Part shown: in pieces, positions 7,001 to 13,116 of the stretch
Numbering within the stretch: position 1 is the stretch's first letter
How the letters are laid out: the number at the start of each line of letters is the position of its first letter
Origin: a virus
IMG/VR virus record: IMGVR_UViG_3300006329_000010
Span: 1 to 32,255 of that record
DNA length: 32,255 nucleotides
Strand: one strand, 5' to 3'
Made by a program: the position numbers and the translations under genes
Notes under the pieces: model-generated
Told to the model about the DNA's origin: nothing
Seen by the model: the letters and a program-made list of their open reading frames with translations, nothing else
Database searches by the model: none

Positions 7001-7858
7001 AGTAGGATCATAGGTAACACTGCGATGCCTACATTACCTGGTGCTTACATAGACACAGGATATCTTTATGATGTTGAGTCTAACTACTTCTCTGCTACAG
7101 TACTAGAGTCTTATAACTATAGGAATCTCTCAGGAGTATACAATCACCTTGTTGAGGACTATCTCTTCACTAGGTTTGAAACTCTGAGTGGTACCAATAT
7201 ATCACAGGGATACAGAGACATCCTCAGTGAAGCAGCCCCCACCACGTTTGCAAGAGGAAGCAAACCGTGGTATACTATTGGTGCTAACTCTGTTGGCAGT
7301 CATTACCTCACTGTGGTGAATAATATATGGGATGGTGCAGCACAAGCACCACAAAGAGATACATACTTCTCTCCTATCACATTCATACAGGACTATACCC
7401 TTGATAACTATCATGGTACAGGTGGTGGTAACTATGCTGACGCTGCTAAGATACGTGTAGGTATCACATTCTACCCAGTTATCTTTGATCAGACTACCTC
7501 ATCTAAACAGGTACACTACTGGCAAGCAATGATACATGTCATTGATGTTATAGATCAAGGTAAAGGATACACTAAAGGGTCAGAGTTTGTGTTAACATGG
7601 CCTCCGATGAGAGATAGAGCGAGTGAGGATCCCTCACAGACACCATACTATCCTGATCAGGAAGCAGGTTTCTCATTCCCATTAGGTAAACAACTAGCAT
7701 GGTGGGAGAATGAAGACCTAGTAAGAAGAAGTCTTAAGGAAGCCTTCTATCAAGAGTCACACAATAAAGACTCAGTTGTATGGTATTCAGGTACCGACAA
7801 AGCAAAATTCAGAGTTAGATTTAAAGTAACTCTCACACAATGTACAGATCCACCTTAA
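4064..7858 (+). CDS. giant tail-fibre/adhesin-like virion protein
   Basis: A 1264-residue protein, the largest in the window and probably a virion surface or fibre component. Three copies of the motif G(D/E)xIRxIVxRCYSxP occur at residues 3-17, 49-63 and 92-106, separated by Pro/Asn-rich linkers. Residues about 425-530 carry paired aromatic motifs (FRFYSTTQQDTFLTT, HRFWSTSPFDHKYTI) resembling the DUF5648 repeat of secreted and cell-wall proteins. The rest is rich in Gly, Asn, Thr and Tyr, as expected for beta-structured fibres, with scattered cysteines. No membrane segment or signal peptide. It begins in TAATGC 25 bases after the upstream micro-ORF, behind a late-promoter-like motif. Fibre function is inferred from size, composition and context; no T4 homologue is recognised. 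Confidence 0.75.
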   Translation: MAGETIRDIVERCYSTPSGILAANPLDQLNPSVPTSGSSGNVVPPVNPGDAIRNIVGRCYSVPVYNLPNVLDEQNPIPVQIPPTVPPDPKPGDVIRRIVERCYSTPPELPQIIDPPTPPDIGWGWELPPWGPWMHREFGWLPPIKITLHPPYKGGSAIIVKTGPEDQCDKVRKLLELNLLRALKDYSEPGFPSPGWWEHIETGEKYYCDLDQGLPGDPFKTCVRNALDCLFRPYLGGQWEPPKANCDAYWPNGWSGNQTEVCVENCYPDRIPIYESTMSTGTLAFSFDGSGNLVATGSGTAVAVLKLQWNDNPNTYNVAINNIQMGGQQWTRTGRSGEEIHTLNISGPGTTSITMNGNSGGFTIVDNNTRICMKDLDGNDCNANFSIVSINTGSDHAYDPNGAKSGYTLTNSKPAFYILAQPIENVTVPLFRFYSTTQQDTFLTTNPGQPDTAGAGERATMNASGMAGGEVLGHVFPTASAMRSYLHDDEQAEALHRFWSTSPFDHKYTIDGEIVGGNPQKIPKRWCYRIPIESKADLNISMDVEKGGAGYDNALGFYLADATGPKYGRIVVTSARNGTNLYNAWMTSLKLNEYAGGTMGFFLIPNGGGQNSLSIMQEVTFSPLNSPYSGGFSAVGINTAQNNYCLFSDKTWNPMQKDQTKWQGKNNQFWEDLIAGDDDYDDLRLWHRLGWTYGGYTYEGIQCYLYEGAAPEKVMRKIDPTTKCDARILKASFKDVIMRRMDCGNKVPAVFGNDVEWECGTCNGEYSVKLNTNQSIKAAVGGTFRFVSMGGINGGLFGACMKFTVEMRKKDKDDVVTTLFNKQFEAQYWPAIGRDLYDQDIILEPTDELTFEVVSIDTGAVTGDISLEAALYALDTTMFEGAFKIMLGTQSHDSVIAAQTGNPTLNPITKEGGLIEGFAFSYNPTNRLEFEWEAGSKLSETWSEDNVPDPGDPYTYVWANNIPVAMHGSLQANPEIPGQSRIIGNTAMPTLPGAYIDTGYLYDVESNYFSATVLESYNYRNLSGVYNHLVEDYLFTRFETLSGTNISQGYRDILSEAAPTTFARGSKPWYTIGANSVGSHYLTVVNNIWDGAAQAPQRDTYFSPITFIQDYTLDNYHGTGGGNYADAAKIRVGITFYPVIFDQTTSSKQVHYWQAMIHVIDVIDQGKGYTKGSEFVLTWPPMRDRASEDPSQTPYYPDQEAGFSFPLGKQLAWWENEDLVRRSLKEAFYQESHNKDSVVWYSGTDKAKFRVRFKVTLTQCTDPP

Positions 7859-7861
7859 ATT

Positions 7862-8230
7862 ATGGCAGGTTTTAATCCAAGAGAGGTCAATGCAGAAAGA
7901 TCTCTAGAGAAATCATCAAAAGAGTTAAGGACTCTTAAGAAGGTCATCGAAAAGTATAAGGATGATCCGAAGGGTAAGAAGAAGATGCTCAAACAGATGC
8001 AGAAGTACTGGAGGAGTCCTTTGGCAGAGGTGAGGTCTCTCGACTACAAACCGAAGGGACCTAACTGGACACCGCCTAAAGATCTTGAGGCAAATCTGGA
8101 GGCAATGGCCGAATATGTTGACCCACGTAAGGAATGTGATGAAACCGAGATAAATAACAGTTCGTTAACACCTGACCAAGAACAGGAGTTACGTGCTAAA
8201 CTGTCCAAAACAAACAAAACCGATGATTAA
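7862..8230 (+). CDS. Lys-rich helical hypothetical protein
   Basis: A 122-residue protein starting three bases after the giant gene's stop. The first 60 residues are highly charged and Lys-rich (KELRTLKKVIEKYKDD, KGKKKMLKQM) and likely helical or coiled-coil. The C-terminal part is Pro- and Glu-rich. No family recognised. Close spacing after the fibre-like gene suggests a chaperone or accessory structural role, which is only an inference from position. Confidence 0.7.
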   Translation: MAGFNPREVNAERSLEKSSKELRTLKKVIEKYKDDPKGKKKMLKQMQKYWRSPLAEVRSLDYKPKGPNWTPPKDLEANLEAMAEYVDPRKECDETEINNSSLTPDQEQELRAKLSKTNKTDD

Positions 8231-8474
8231 TCTGGAGGAGAAGTATGGGTCTTACATAGGAAGCAGTAAGACTTTTAAAATTGATGGAGTAAGAGAACCA
8301 GTAACAGGGTATGGATACCACTGTGATGGGTCAGATATAAAAGGTTACTGGGTTAACACTCGTAACTATAAATTATTCTACAATTTGAATGAACAATTCA
8401 TTAAGATGGTACCATTAAATGACGTGGAATATACAGAACCTATTTCCGAAGCCCCTAGCATCGTCGAAGATTAA
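8223..8474 (+). CDS. 83-residue hypothetical protein
   Basis: Starts at the ATG at 8223, overlapping the end of the previous gene by 8 bases; an upstream in-frame ATG at 8193 would create a longer overlap and adds only a basic, non-domain-like peptide. The protein (MINLEEKYGSYIGSSKTF...) alternates polar and aromatic residues and looks like a small beta-rich domain. Function unknown. It overlaps the following oxygenase by 56 bases. Confidence 0.65.
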   Translation: MINLEEKYGSYIGSSKTFKIDGVREPVTGYGYHCDGSDIKGYWVNTRNYKLFYNLNEQFIKMVPLNDVEYTEPISEAPSIVED

Positions 8475-9012
8475 TCCAGAGGTCTGTGACATTCTTACTG
8501 AGATGTTACAGGACTATGATTTCTCAGAGGATGAGGGTGGACTGAGTGCTGTTACTGTTAATAAGCATGTCTTACAAAACAAAACAGCAGTCCACGACTA
8601 CCTTTATAGGAAGGTGCGACAGGTTATATGTGAGTTAGGATATCATTGTGATGTCCAGATCACTACCTCTTGGTTTACTGCTACACTTAGTGGTGGGTCA
8701 GCAGATGAGCATGCACATTGCAACTCTTGGTTTTCTGCTGTAGTATATTTTGATGAGTATGATAAAGATACTTCTCCAATCCAGTTTGTAAACCCTCCAC
8801 AAGGGGTCTACGTGAGTCCTTCACAGGACAATGATTATAATGCTACGGATGAGGTTATAGTACCTGAAAAGGGTACTATATTATTGTTCCCTAGCAATGT
8901 AAGACATCGAGTGTTAAAGAATTACTCTCAGTATGAGAGATACTCACTAGCATTTAATGTGTTACCAAAAGGTTATGTAGATGTAGGTGATTCATCCTAC
9001 ATGTATCAGTGA
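8419..9012 (+). CDS. 2OG-Fe(II) oxygenase family protein
   Basis: A 197-residue double-stranded beta-helix oxygenase. The start at 8419 gives the N-terminus IQNLFPKPL, matching the usual beginning of cyanophage members of this family, so the 56-base overlap with the upstream gene is probably genuine. Likely iron ligands are in EHAH (His98/His100) and His163 (VRHRVL). Arg174 (YERYSLAFN) would bind 2-oxoglutarate. The conserved GTILLFPS strand precedes the distal His. The substrate is unknown; related proteins are candidates for hydroxylating protein or nucleic-acid targets. It ends shortly before a promoter region. Confidence 0.85.
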   Translation: MTWNIQNLFPKPLASSKINPEVCDILTEMLQDYDFSEDEGGLSAVTVNKHVLQNKTAVHDYLYRKVRQVICELGYHCDVQITTSWFTATLSGGSADEHAHCNSWFSAVVYFDEYDKDTSPIQFVNPPQGVYVSPSQDNDYNATDEVIVPEKGTILLFPSNVRHRVLKNYSQYERYSLAFNVLPKGYVDVGDSSYMYQ

Positions 9013-9032
9013 CACAACTGTCACAAGGGGGG

Positions 9033-9062
9033 TTGACGGATAACCCTAATGTATACTATTAT
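9033..9062 (+). promoter_or_regulatory. sigma70-like promoter TTGACG-N18-TATTAT
   Basis: TTGACG (9033-9038) and TATTAT (9057-9062) with an 18-base spacer. The predicted start near 9069 would produce the folded leader below. The -10 box overlaps the late element at 9060-9067. Confidence 0.5.
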
Positions 9063-9067
9063 AAATA
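9060..9067 (+). promoter_or_regulatory. T4-type late promoter TATAAATA
   Basis: A perfect match to the T4 late promoter element in an intergenic region, in the direction of the gene at 9188. The two promoter types share bases and would start transcription at nearly the same place, so the downstream unit could be used both early and late. Confidence 0.7.
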
Positions 9068-9068
9068 C

Positions 9069-9157
9069 TTCTTAACAAAGGACTCGAAATTATCGTAACC
9101 CTGTGTTGGAATTAAAAGACTCCCATGTCGGGGAAGTCTATCATCCGCAGGGTTTTT
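9069..9157 (+). ncRNA. folded leader or small RNA, with possible attenuator
   Basis: The 120-base leader before the gene at 9188 folds into two nested elements. The outer stem pairs AACCCTGTG (9097-9105) with CGCAGGGTT (9146-9154), 9 bp with one G-U. The inner hairpin pairs AGACTCCC (9117-9124) with GGG-A-AGTCT (9131-9139), 8 bp with a one-base bulge. The outer stem runs straight into five T residues (9153-9157), which resembles an intrinsic terminator or attenuator. It could be a short stand-alone RNA of about 90 bases or a cis-acting leader. No tRNA or known riboswitch class is recognisable. The folding was done by eye. Confidence 0.45.
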
Positions 9158-9187
9158 CTATGCCCATGCGAGAAACTAAAATCAAAA

Positions 9188-9544
9188 ATGATTAAATCAA
9201 CAATCGCAGCTCTTGCTGCATCACCTCTACTACTCTCTGGAGCCGCTTTTGCTGGTCCATATGTGAATGTAGAAGCTTCAGGTTCATATCCAGACGGAGC
9301 ATACTCATCTGGTACAATTGAAACAGTAATCGGATACGAAGGAGAAACTCCAGCTGGTCTTGGTTGGTATGTATCTGGTGGTCCTACAGTAACTCACAGT
9401 GAGTCTACAGATGACTTCGGTGACGTTGAATTAGTAGGTTACCTTGGTGGATCTTACGATAAGTTCTACGGAGAAATCTCTGGTACAACTAACGAAGATG
9501 ACATCGACTGGGGTGCTAAAGCAGGAGTTAAGTTTACTTTCTAA
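9188..9544 (+). CDS. small secreted beta-barrel (porin-like) protein
   Basis: A 118-residue protein. The start at 9188 is chosen because it begins a clean signal peptide (MIKSTIAALAASPLLLSG, cleavage likely after AAFA); the in-frame ATG at 9125 would run through the leader hairpin and add a basic, Cys-containing extension. The mature part has alternating polar/aromatic residues, many Gly and Ser, acidic turns and a terminal Phe (GVKFTF), the signature of outer-membrane beta-barrels. At this length it would give about six to eight strands. It may be inserted into the host outer membrane during infection. Own promoter pair and strong terminator: an isolated transcription unit. Confidence 0.75.
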   Translation: MIKSTIAALAASPLLLSGAAFAGPYVNVEASGSYPDGAYSSGTIETVIGYEGETPAGLGWYVSGGPTVTHSESTDDFGDVELVGYLGGSYDKFYGEISGTTNEDDIDWGAKAGVKFTF

Positions 9545-9568
9545 GTTAAACTCCATACTAAATACAAA

Positions 9569-9591
9569 GGGTCACAGAGTGACCCTTTTTT
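9569..9591 (+). terminator. intrinsic terminator after porin-like gene
   Basis: GGGTCAC (9569-9575), loop AGA, GTGACCC (9579-9585), then TTTTTT (9586-9591). A perfect 7-bp stem preceded by AAA. Confidence 0.92.
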
Positions 9592-9607
9592 CTTTCCCAC
9601 TTATAAT
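9579..9607 (+). promoter_or_regulatory. possible promoter for the glutaredoxin operon
   Basis: A perfect TATAAT at 9602-9607 has, 17 bases upstream, GTGACC (9579-9584), a 4/6 match to TTGACA that coincides with the 3' arm of the terminator. Transcription would begin at about 9611-9614, on or just past the ATG, implying a leaderless mRNA. Confidence 0.4.
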
Positions 9608-9610
9608 AAT

Positions 9611-9862
9611 ATGGCTAAACAACCAGGTAACACCGCAATTTATACACGAGAAGGATGTGGATTTTGCACAAAGATTAAGGAACTTTACAAAAGTAAGGGT
9701 TGGTCCTTTGCAGAATACAAATTAGATGTTAACTTTACTAGAGAGCAGTTCAAACAAGAGTTTGGTCAACGTGCTACCTTTCCTCAAGTTATCATTGCTG
9801 GATATAAAATGGGTGGATGCACGGAAACTGTTAAATACCTCCGAGAAAACACTTATCTATGA
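9611..9862 (+). CDS. nrdC: glutaredoxin
   Basis: An 83-residue glutaredoxin with the dithiol active site CGFC at residues 16-19, the cis-Pro segment ATFPQVIIAG and the GG(C)TE glutathione-binding end. It transfers electrons from glutathione to substrates such as ribonucleotide reductase, supporting deoxynucleotide supply in the host cytoplasm. It heads the long co-directional operon running to gp32 and overlaps the next gene by ATGA. The in-frame start at 9611 sits directly after a -10-like TATAAT. The symbol follows T4-style usage; the exact reductase partner cannot be seen here. Confidence 0.9.
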   Translation: MAKQPGNTAIYTREGCGFCTKIKELYKSKGWSFAEYKLDVNFTREQFKQEFGQRATFPQVIIAGYKMGGCTETVKYLRENTYL

Positions 9863-10215
9863 CATACATGGACCCCAACTCCGAAGAGCTTTATACTATT
9901 ATTGATCGAGCAATCGATGAAGCGATGCTCAATGGTAGGTTCCTCTTTAATATGAAGTCGTATCTAACTGGCAACAAGTGGACACGCAAACAAACAAAAG
10001 AATTAATAGACTCATCCTCTATGGTTGAGTTGACACAAGTAGTGGATGAGTTATCTCAATACATTGCTCGTGATAAGTATATGTCTGAGGCATATGGTAA
10101 CGTACCTAAACCACAGGCAAGGAAGATCAGGAAATATTTCGAGACGGTTATAAATGATGCTAAAGAATATTATGAACACCGTAGACCAGGCAGACCTAAG
10201 AAATCTGCTAAATAA
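9859..10215 (+). CDS. hypothetical protein with AT-hook-like tail
   Basis: A 118-residue, mostly helical protein overlapping glutaredoxin by ATGA. The C-terminus reads RRPGRPKKSAK, which contains the GRP core flanked by basic residues typical of AT-hook DNA-minor-groove binding motifs. The body (e.g. ARKIRKYFETVINDAKEYYE) is charged and alpha-helical. DNA binding is inferred from the tail only; no other domain recognised. Confidence 0.7.
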   Translation: MTYMDPNSEELYTIIDRAIDEAMLNGRFLFNMKSYLTGNKWTRKQTKELIDSSSMVELTQVVDELSQYIARDKYMSEAYGNVPKPQARKIRKYFETVINDAKEYYEHRRPGRPKKSAK

Positions 10216-10226
10216 AAAAAATTAGT

Positions 10227-10233
10227 AAGGGAG
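10227..10233 (+). promoter_or_regulatory. strong Shine-Dalgarno AAGGGAG
   Basis: AAGGGAG lies 7 bases before the ATG at 10241, one of the few clear ribosome-binding sites in the window and decisive for that start. Confidence 0.7.
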
Positions 10234-10240
10234 AAATCTT

Positions 10241-10483
10241 ATGTCCGACATGTCATTCATGTACATTGCTTTCTTCCTAACAATAGGTAGTTTTTTATTA
10301 GGTTTTGTGCTATCATGGAACCTAAAGGATGTCTTTGATACATGGAGAGAGGACGCAGAGTATGCCGCAATCGTTATGCATCCTGAGATGCAGACCGATG
10401 ATGGACCTGTTGACCCTAGTGAGTTACTATACTTGCGTATTCATGACGAAGATGATACAATGTATGATGACGAGACTGAGTAA
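10241..10483 (+). CDS. small membrane protein with acidic tail
   Basis: An 80-residue protein with one hydrophobic segment at residues about 6-26 (FMYIAFFLTIGSFLLGFVLS), followed by a soluble acidic domain ending DEDDTMYDDETE. Preceded by a strong Shine-Dalgarno, so well translated. Function unknown. Topology is probably a short N-terminus outside and the acidic domain in the cytoplasm, an inference from charge distribution. Confidence 0.75.
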   Translation: MSDMSFMYIAFFLTIGSFLLGFVLSWNLKDVFDTWREDAEYAAIVMHPEMQTDDGPVDPSELLYLRIHDEDDTMYDDETE

Positions 10484-10485
10484 CT

Positions 10486-10926
10486 ATGAGACTTATGATT
10501 TCTGAGGTGCTTCAGAAGGCTCACAATGCCAAGACGAAAGCACAGAAGATAAAGATCCTACAGGATAACAATACTCCTGGACTACGATCTGTCTTCATTA
10601 TGAACTTCGATGAAAGTTTAGAAGCACGTGTCCCATTAGGTGAGGACGTACCTTACCGCAAGAATGAGGCACCAAAAGGCACAGAGCATACACTACTAGA
10701 GAAGGAGTCTAAGAAACTCTATAGATTCTTTAAGGGTGGTGATGATACACTGAAACCTATGAAGATAGAGAGTATGTTTATACAACTACTAGAAGGACTT
10801 CATGAGAGTGAAGCAGAGGTAGTAGTAAAAGCAATTAACAAGTCGTTGCATAAGAGATATAGAATCACTAAAGCAACAGTGCAAGAAGCATTCCCTTCTA
10901 TAGAATGGGGTGGCAGAGGTAGATGA
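10486..10926 (+). CDS. DUF6433-like conserved phage protein
   Basis: A 146-residue soluble protein starting two bases after the previous stop. Its N-terminus (ISEVLQKAHNAKTKAQKIKIL, then LRSVFIMNFD) matches my memory of the DUF6433 family, widespread in T4-like marine phages and of unknown function. The family assignment is from recall, not a search. The C-terminus is basic (GGRGR). It is coupled to the next gene by ATGA at 10923-10926. Likely part of the early/middle metabolic operon. Confidence 0.7.
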   Translation: MRLMISEVLQKAHNAKTKAQKIKILQDNNTPGLRSVFIMNFDESLEARVPLGEDVPYRKNEAPKGTEHTLLEKESKKLYRFFKGGDDTLKPMKIESMFIQLLEGLHESEAEVVVKAINKSLHKRYRITKATVQEAFPSIEWGGRGR

Positions 10927-11237
10927 AGTTAACTGAAGAGCAGATCCTTCAGATTAATGAAGCAGGACAGGGTTGCTCCATCATTAAGACTGGATGCACA
11001 CCTGATGCAGCTAACGATAAGACGTTGCCAACTAATGCATATCTGCTAGAATTAAAGGTGAAGGATGATACATGGTTTGACATAGTAATGGGTGAATCTG
11101 TTGGAATCTTTGACACCTACTATGATATGTTTGGTGACTGCATGCAGAAGATGTCCTATACCAAGGGCACCAGACAACCAGGCATGTATAATAATCCTTT
11201 GACTACACTTCCTAAACCAAAAAAGAAAAAGAAATGA
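10923..11237 (+). CDS. hypothetical protein with poly-Lys tail
   Basis: A 104-residue protein with ATGA overlaps at both ends. It has four cysteines (CSIIKTGC, GDC) in the first three quarters and a terminal KPKKKKK encoded by an A-rich tract. No family recognised. Position between the DUF6433-like gene and pyrE places it in the nucleotide/DNA metabolism operon. Confidence 0.7.
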   Translation: MKLTEEQILQINEAGQGCSIIKTGCTPDAANDKTLPTNAYLLELKVKDDTWFDIVMGESVGIFDTYYDMFGDCMQKMSYTKGTRQPGMYNNPLTTLPKPKKKKK

Positions 11238-11782
11238 CAGAAGATAAGCATAGATCAACTCTACTTCATCTACTGAAGGAGAGAGCATATAGATATGGGG
11301 AATATTTTCTATCATCTGGACAGAAGTCACACCATTACGTCAACTGTAAGCCTGTGACTCTATCGTGTGAAGGTAACGCACTTCTATCACATCTAATGAT
11401 CGACTTGATTGATCCTGATGCAGTAGCAGTGGGTGGACTGACACTAGGAGCAGACCCATTAGTCTGTGGTGTAGCACAGAAGGCATACTACACAGGTAAC
11501 AAGCACATCGATGCTTTAATTGTTAGAAAGAATGCCAAGGGATATGGTACAAAAGAATACATTGAGGGTAATAAACCACCCGAAGGATCAGTTGTAACAG
11601 TCCTAGAAGATGTCACTACCACAGGTAGTAGTGCAATGCAGGCAGTCAGAGTGCTACGCAAGGCAGGTTATATTGTTAACCGTGTCGTTGCTATCGTTGA
11701 TAGGATGGAAGATCATAAGACATGGAAGGATAATGATCTAGAATTTGTATCAATATTTAAGTTGGAGGACATTATAGAATGA
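11234..11782 (+). CDS. pyrE: orotate phosphoribosyltransferase
   Basis: A 182-residue type I phosphoribosyltransferase. The PRPP-binding motif VVTVLEDVTTTGSS spans residues 120-133, with adjacent acidic residues Glu125-Asp126. The flexible catalytic loop contains RKNAKGYGTKEYIEG (98-112), typical of PyrE. It converts orotate and PRPP to orotidine monophosphate, feeding pyrimidine synthesis for phage DNA. The N-terminus carries the usual (Y)FLSSGxKSxxYVxC segment that contacts orotate. ATGA overlap with both neighbours; thyX follows two genes downstream, so the two pyrimidine enzymes are co-expressed. Confidence 0.93.
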   Translation: MTEDKHRSTLLHLLKERAYRYGEYFLSSGQKSHHYVNCKPVTLSCEGNALLSHLMIDLIDPDAVAVGGLTLGADPLVCGVAQKAYYTGNKHIDALIVRKNAKGYGTKEYIEGNKPPEGSVVTVLEDVTTTGSSAMQAVRVLRKAGYIVNRVVAIVDRMEDHKTWKDNDLEFVSIFKLEDIIE

Positions 11783-12024
11783 CAGTATATTTTGACCCTC
11801 GGAAGGCAAACAAACCTGTCGAGGAAATGACAGAAGAAGAGAAGAATCAGGAGCTTGGTAAGCAAGCTGTGCAAGCAATCGCTAACCTAACTCTATCACC
11901 TTTGGTTCTTATGTTAGTATGGAATGCATGTATTCCAGGTATATTTGGACTAGCAACCCTAGGTTACTGGTCAGCAATGGGACTCTATATAGTCTCAAGA
12001 ATATTATTGAGGAAGTATGACTAG
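11779..12024 (+). CDS. small two-pass membrane protein
   Basis: An 81-residue protein with a charged N-terminal third (VEEMTEEEKNQEL), then two hydrophobic segments at about residues 36-54 and 57-76. ATGA overlap with pyrE and an 8-base overlap (ATGACTAG) with the next small gene. Unknown function; probably a cytoplasmic-membrane protein expressed with the nucleotide genes. Confidence 0.7.
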   Translation: MTVYFDPRKANKPVEEMTEEEKNQELGKQAVQAIANLTLSPLVLMLVWNACIPGIFGLATLGYWSAMGLYIVSRILLRKYD

Positions 12025-12184
12025 ATGGTGGAGGGTATGGAAGTATGCTTTGGGTTCGTTCTCTGATGAATCGACGAAGCGGTATGATAATCTTGTATTG
12101 CTTGTACGATCTGGCATCTTTCTCACTTATCTCATTACTAATTGTTTTATTATTAGCGGAGTAATCAGGCATTGGAATGACTAA
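12017..12184 (+). CDS. 55-residue membrane protein
   Basis: A complete ORF beginning MTRWWRVWKYALGSF, with an aromatic, basic N-terminus and a hydrophobic segment at residues about 27-51 (LVLLVRSGIFLTYLITNCF...). It overlaps the upstream gene by 8 bases (ATGACTAG) and thyX by 8 bases (ATGACTAA), filling what would otherwise be a gap in a tightly packed operon. I recall similar short proteins in other T4-like cyanophages, without a function. Confidence 0.75.
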   Translation: MTRWWRVWKYALGSFSDESTKRYDNLVLLVRSGIFLTYLITNCFIISGVIRHWND

Positions 12185-12884
12185 AGTATGTTTAGTGAGC
12201 GTCACACCTGACGCAGAAAAAACTATTGGATATGTTGCAAGAGTATCCAATCCAAATAATCAAGACAATCCAAAGGTAGATAAACTACTAGCGTATTGTA
12301 TCAAGCATGGACACTGGTCTATCTTTGAGCAAGCACACATGACGTTGGAGATTAATACGACACGTGGTATTGCAGCACAGATACTAAGGCATAGATCATT
12401 TACATTCCAAGAGTTTAGTCAGAGATATGCTGACACTAATCTACTTGATCAACCAGAGGTACCTGACCTTAGAAGACAGGATGATAAGAATAGACAGAAT
12501 AGTATAGATGACATCGCAGAAACCGAGAAGGCGTACTTACAAGGCCGAATTTCGCAATATTTCAAAGAAGGGATGGACTTATACAATGACCTTCTATCTA
12601 AGGGCATTGCGAAGGAGTGTGCGAGGTTTGTTCTCCCCCTAGCAACACCAACTAGGATCTACATGACTGGCAGTGCTAGGTCATGGATGCACTACATACA
12701 GTTACGTACCGCTAACGGTACGCAGAAGGAACACATGGACATAGCAAACCTATGTCGTGACCACTTCATCTGCAACTTCCCAACCATTGCTAAGGCATTG
12801 GACTGGTGTCCCCAAGTAGAAGACGACTGTGACTGTCGCTACGATGGGTGGGATGACTTACAACCTTGTTTACGAATAGACTAA
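12177..12884 (+). CDS. thyX: flavin-dependent thymidylate synthase
   Basis: A 235-residue ThyX. The signature RHRX7S is at residues 71-81 (RHRSFTFQEFS), continued by QRY. The enzyme makes dTMP from dUMP using methylene-tetrahydrofolate and reduced FAD, providing thymine for an A+T-rich phage genome. The C-terminal half keeps the substrate-binding helices (e.g. RSWMHYIQLR). Length is normal for the family. Overlaps its upstream neighbour by 8 bases and the next gene by TAATG. Confidence 0.95.
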   Translation: MTKVCLVSVTPDAEKTIGYVARVSNPNNQDNPKVDKLLAYCIKHGHWSIFEQAHMTLEINTTRGIAAQILRHRSFTFQEFSQRYADTNLLDQPEVPDLRRQDDKNRQNSIDDIAETEKAYLQGRISQYFKEGMDLYNDLLSKGIAKECARFVLPLATPTRIYMTGSARSWMHYIQLRTANGTQKEHMDIANLCRDHFICNFPTIAKALDWCPQVEDDCDCRYDGWDDLQPCLRID

Positions 12885-13114
12885 TGCCAACATACCCTGT
12901 CATAAATAAAGATACAGGAGAGAAAAAAGAACTCTCTATGTCTATGTCCTCTTACGATCAGTGGAGGAAGGACAATCCCGAATGGGATAAAGACTGGTCT
13001 GAAGGGACTGGTGGAATAACATACGGAGATCCGAAACAATCGGATGGATTCAAAGAAGTAATGAGTAAAGTCCAAGAGAAACATCCACGTGCTAACCTTT
13101 CGAGGTTTACTTAA
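12884..13114 (+). CDS. 76-residue FmdB-like N-terminus protein without cysteines
   Basis: The start at 12884 (TAATG with thyX) gives MPTYPVINKDTGEKKEL, resembling the N-terminus of FmdB-type and related phage proteins (MPTYxF...TGE); the upstream in-frame ATG at 12866 lies inside thyX. The zinc-ribbon cysteines of FmdB are absent. The middle (SSYDQWRKDNPEW) fits the family's helical segment. Function unknown. Confidence 0.65.
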   Translation: MPTYPVINKDTGEKKELSMSMSSYDQWRKDNPEWDKDWSEGTGGITYGDPKQSDGFKEVMSKVQEKHPRANLSRFT

Positions 13115-13116
13115 CT

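Noticed and set aside
9061-9160. tRNA gene in the leader before the porin-like gene
   Set aside because: The stems do not form a cloverleaf; no TTCGA-type T-loop, acceptor pairing or anticodon arm of the right size.
9125-9187. Longer start of the porin-like gene at 9125
   Set aside because: The extra 21 residues lie over the leader hairpin and spoil the signal peptide that begins at 9188.
12901-12908. CATAAATA inside the FmdB-like gene
   Set aside because: No gene starts within a useful distance downstream (the next is at 13117); likely chance in A+T-rich DNA.
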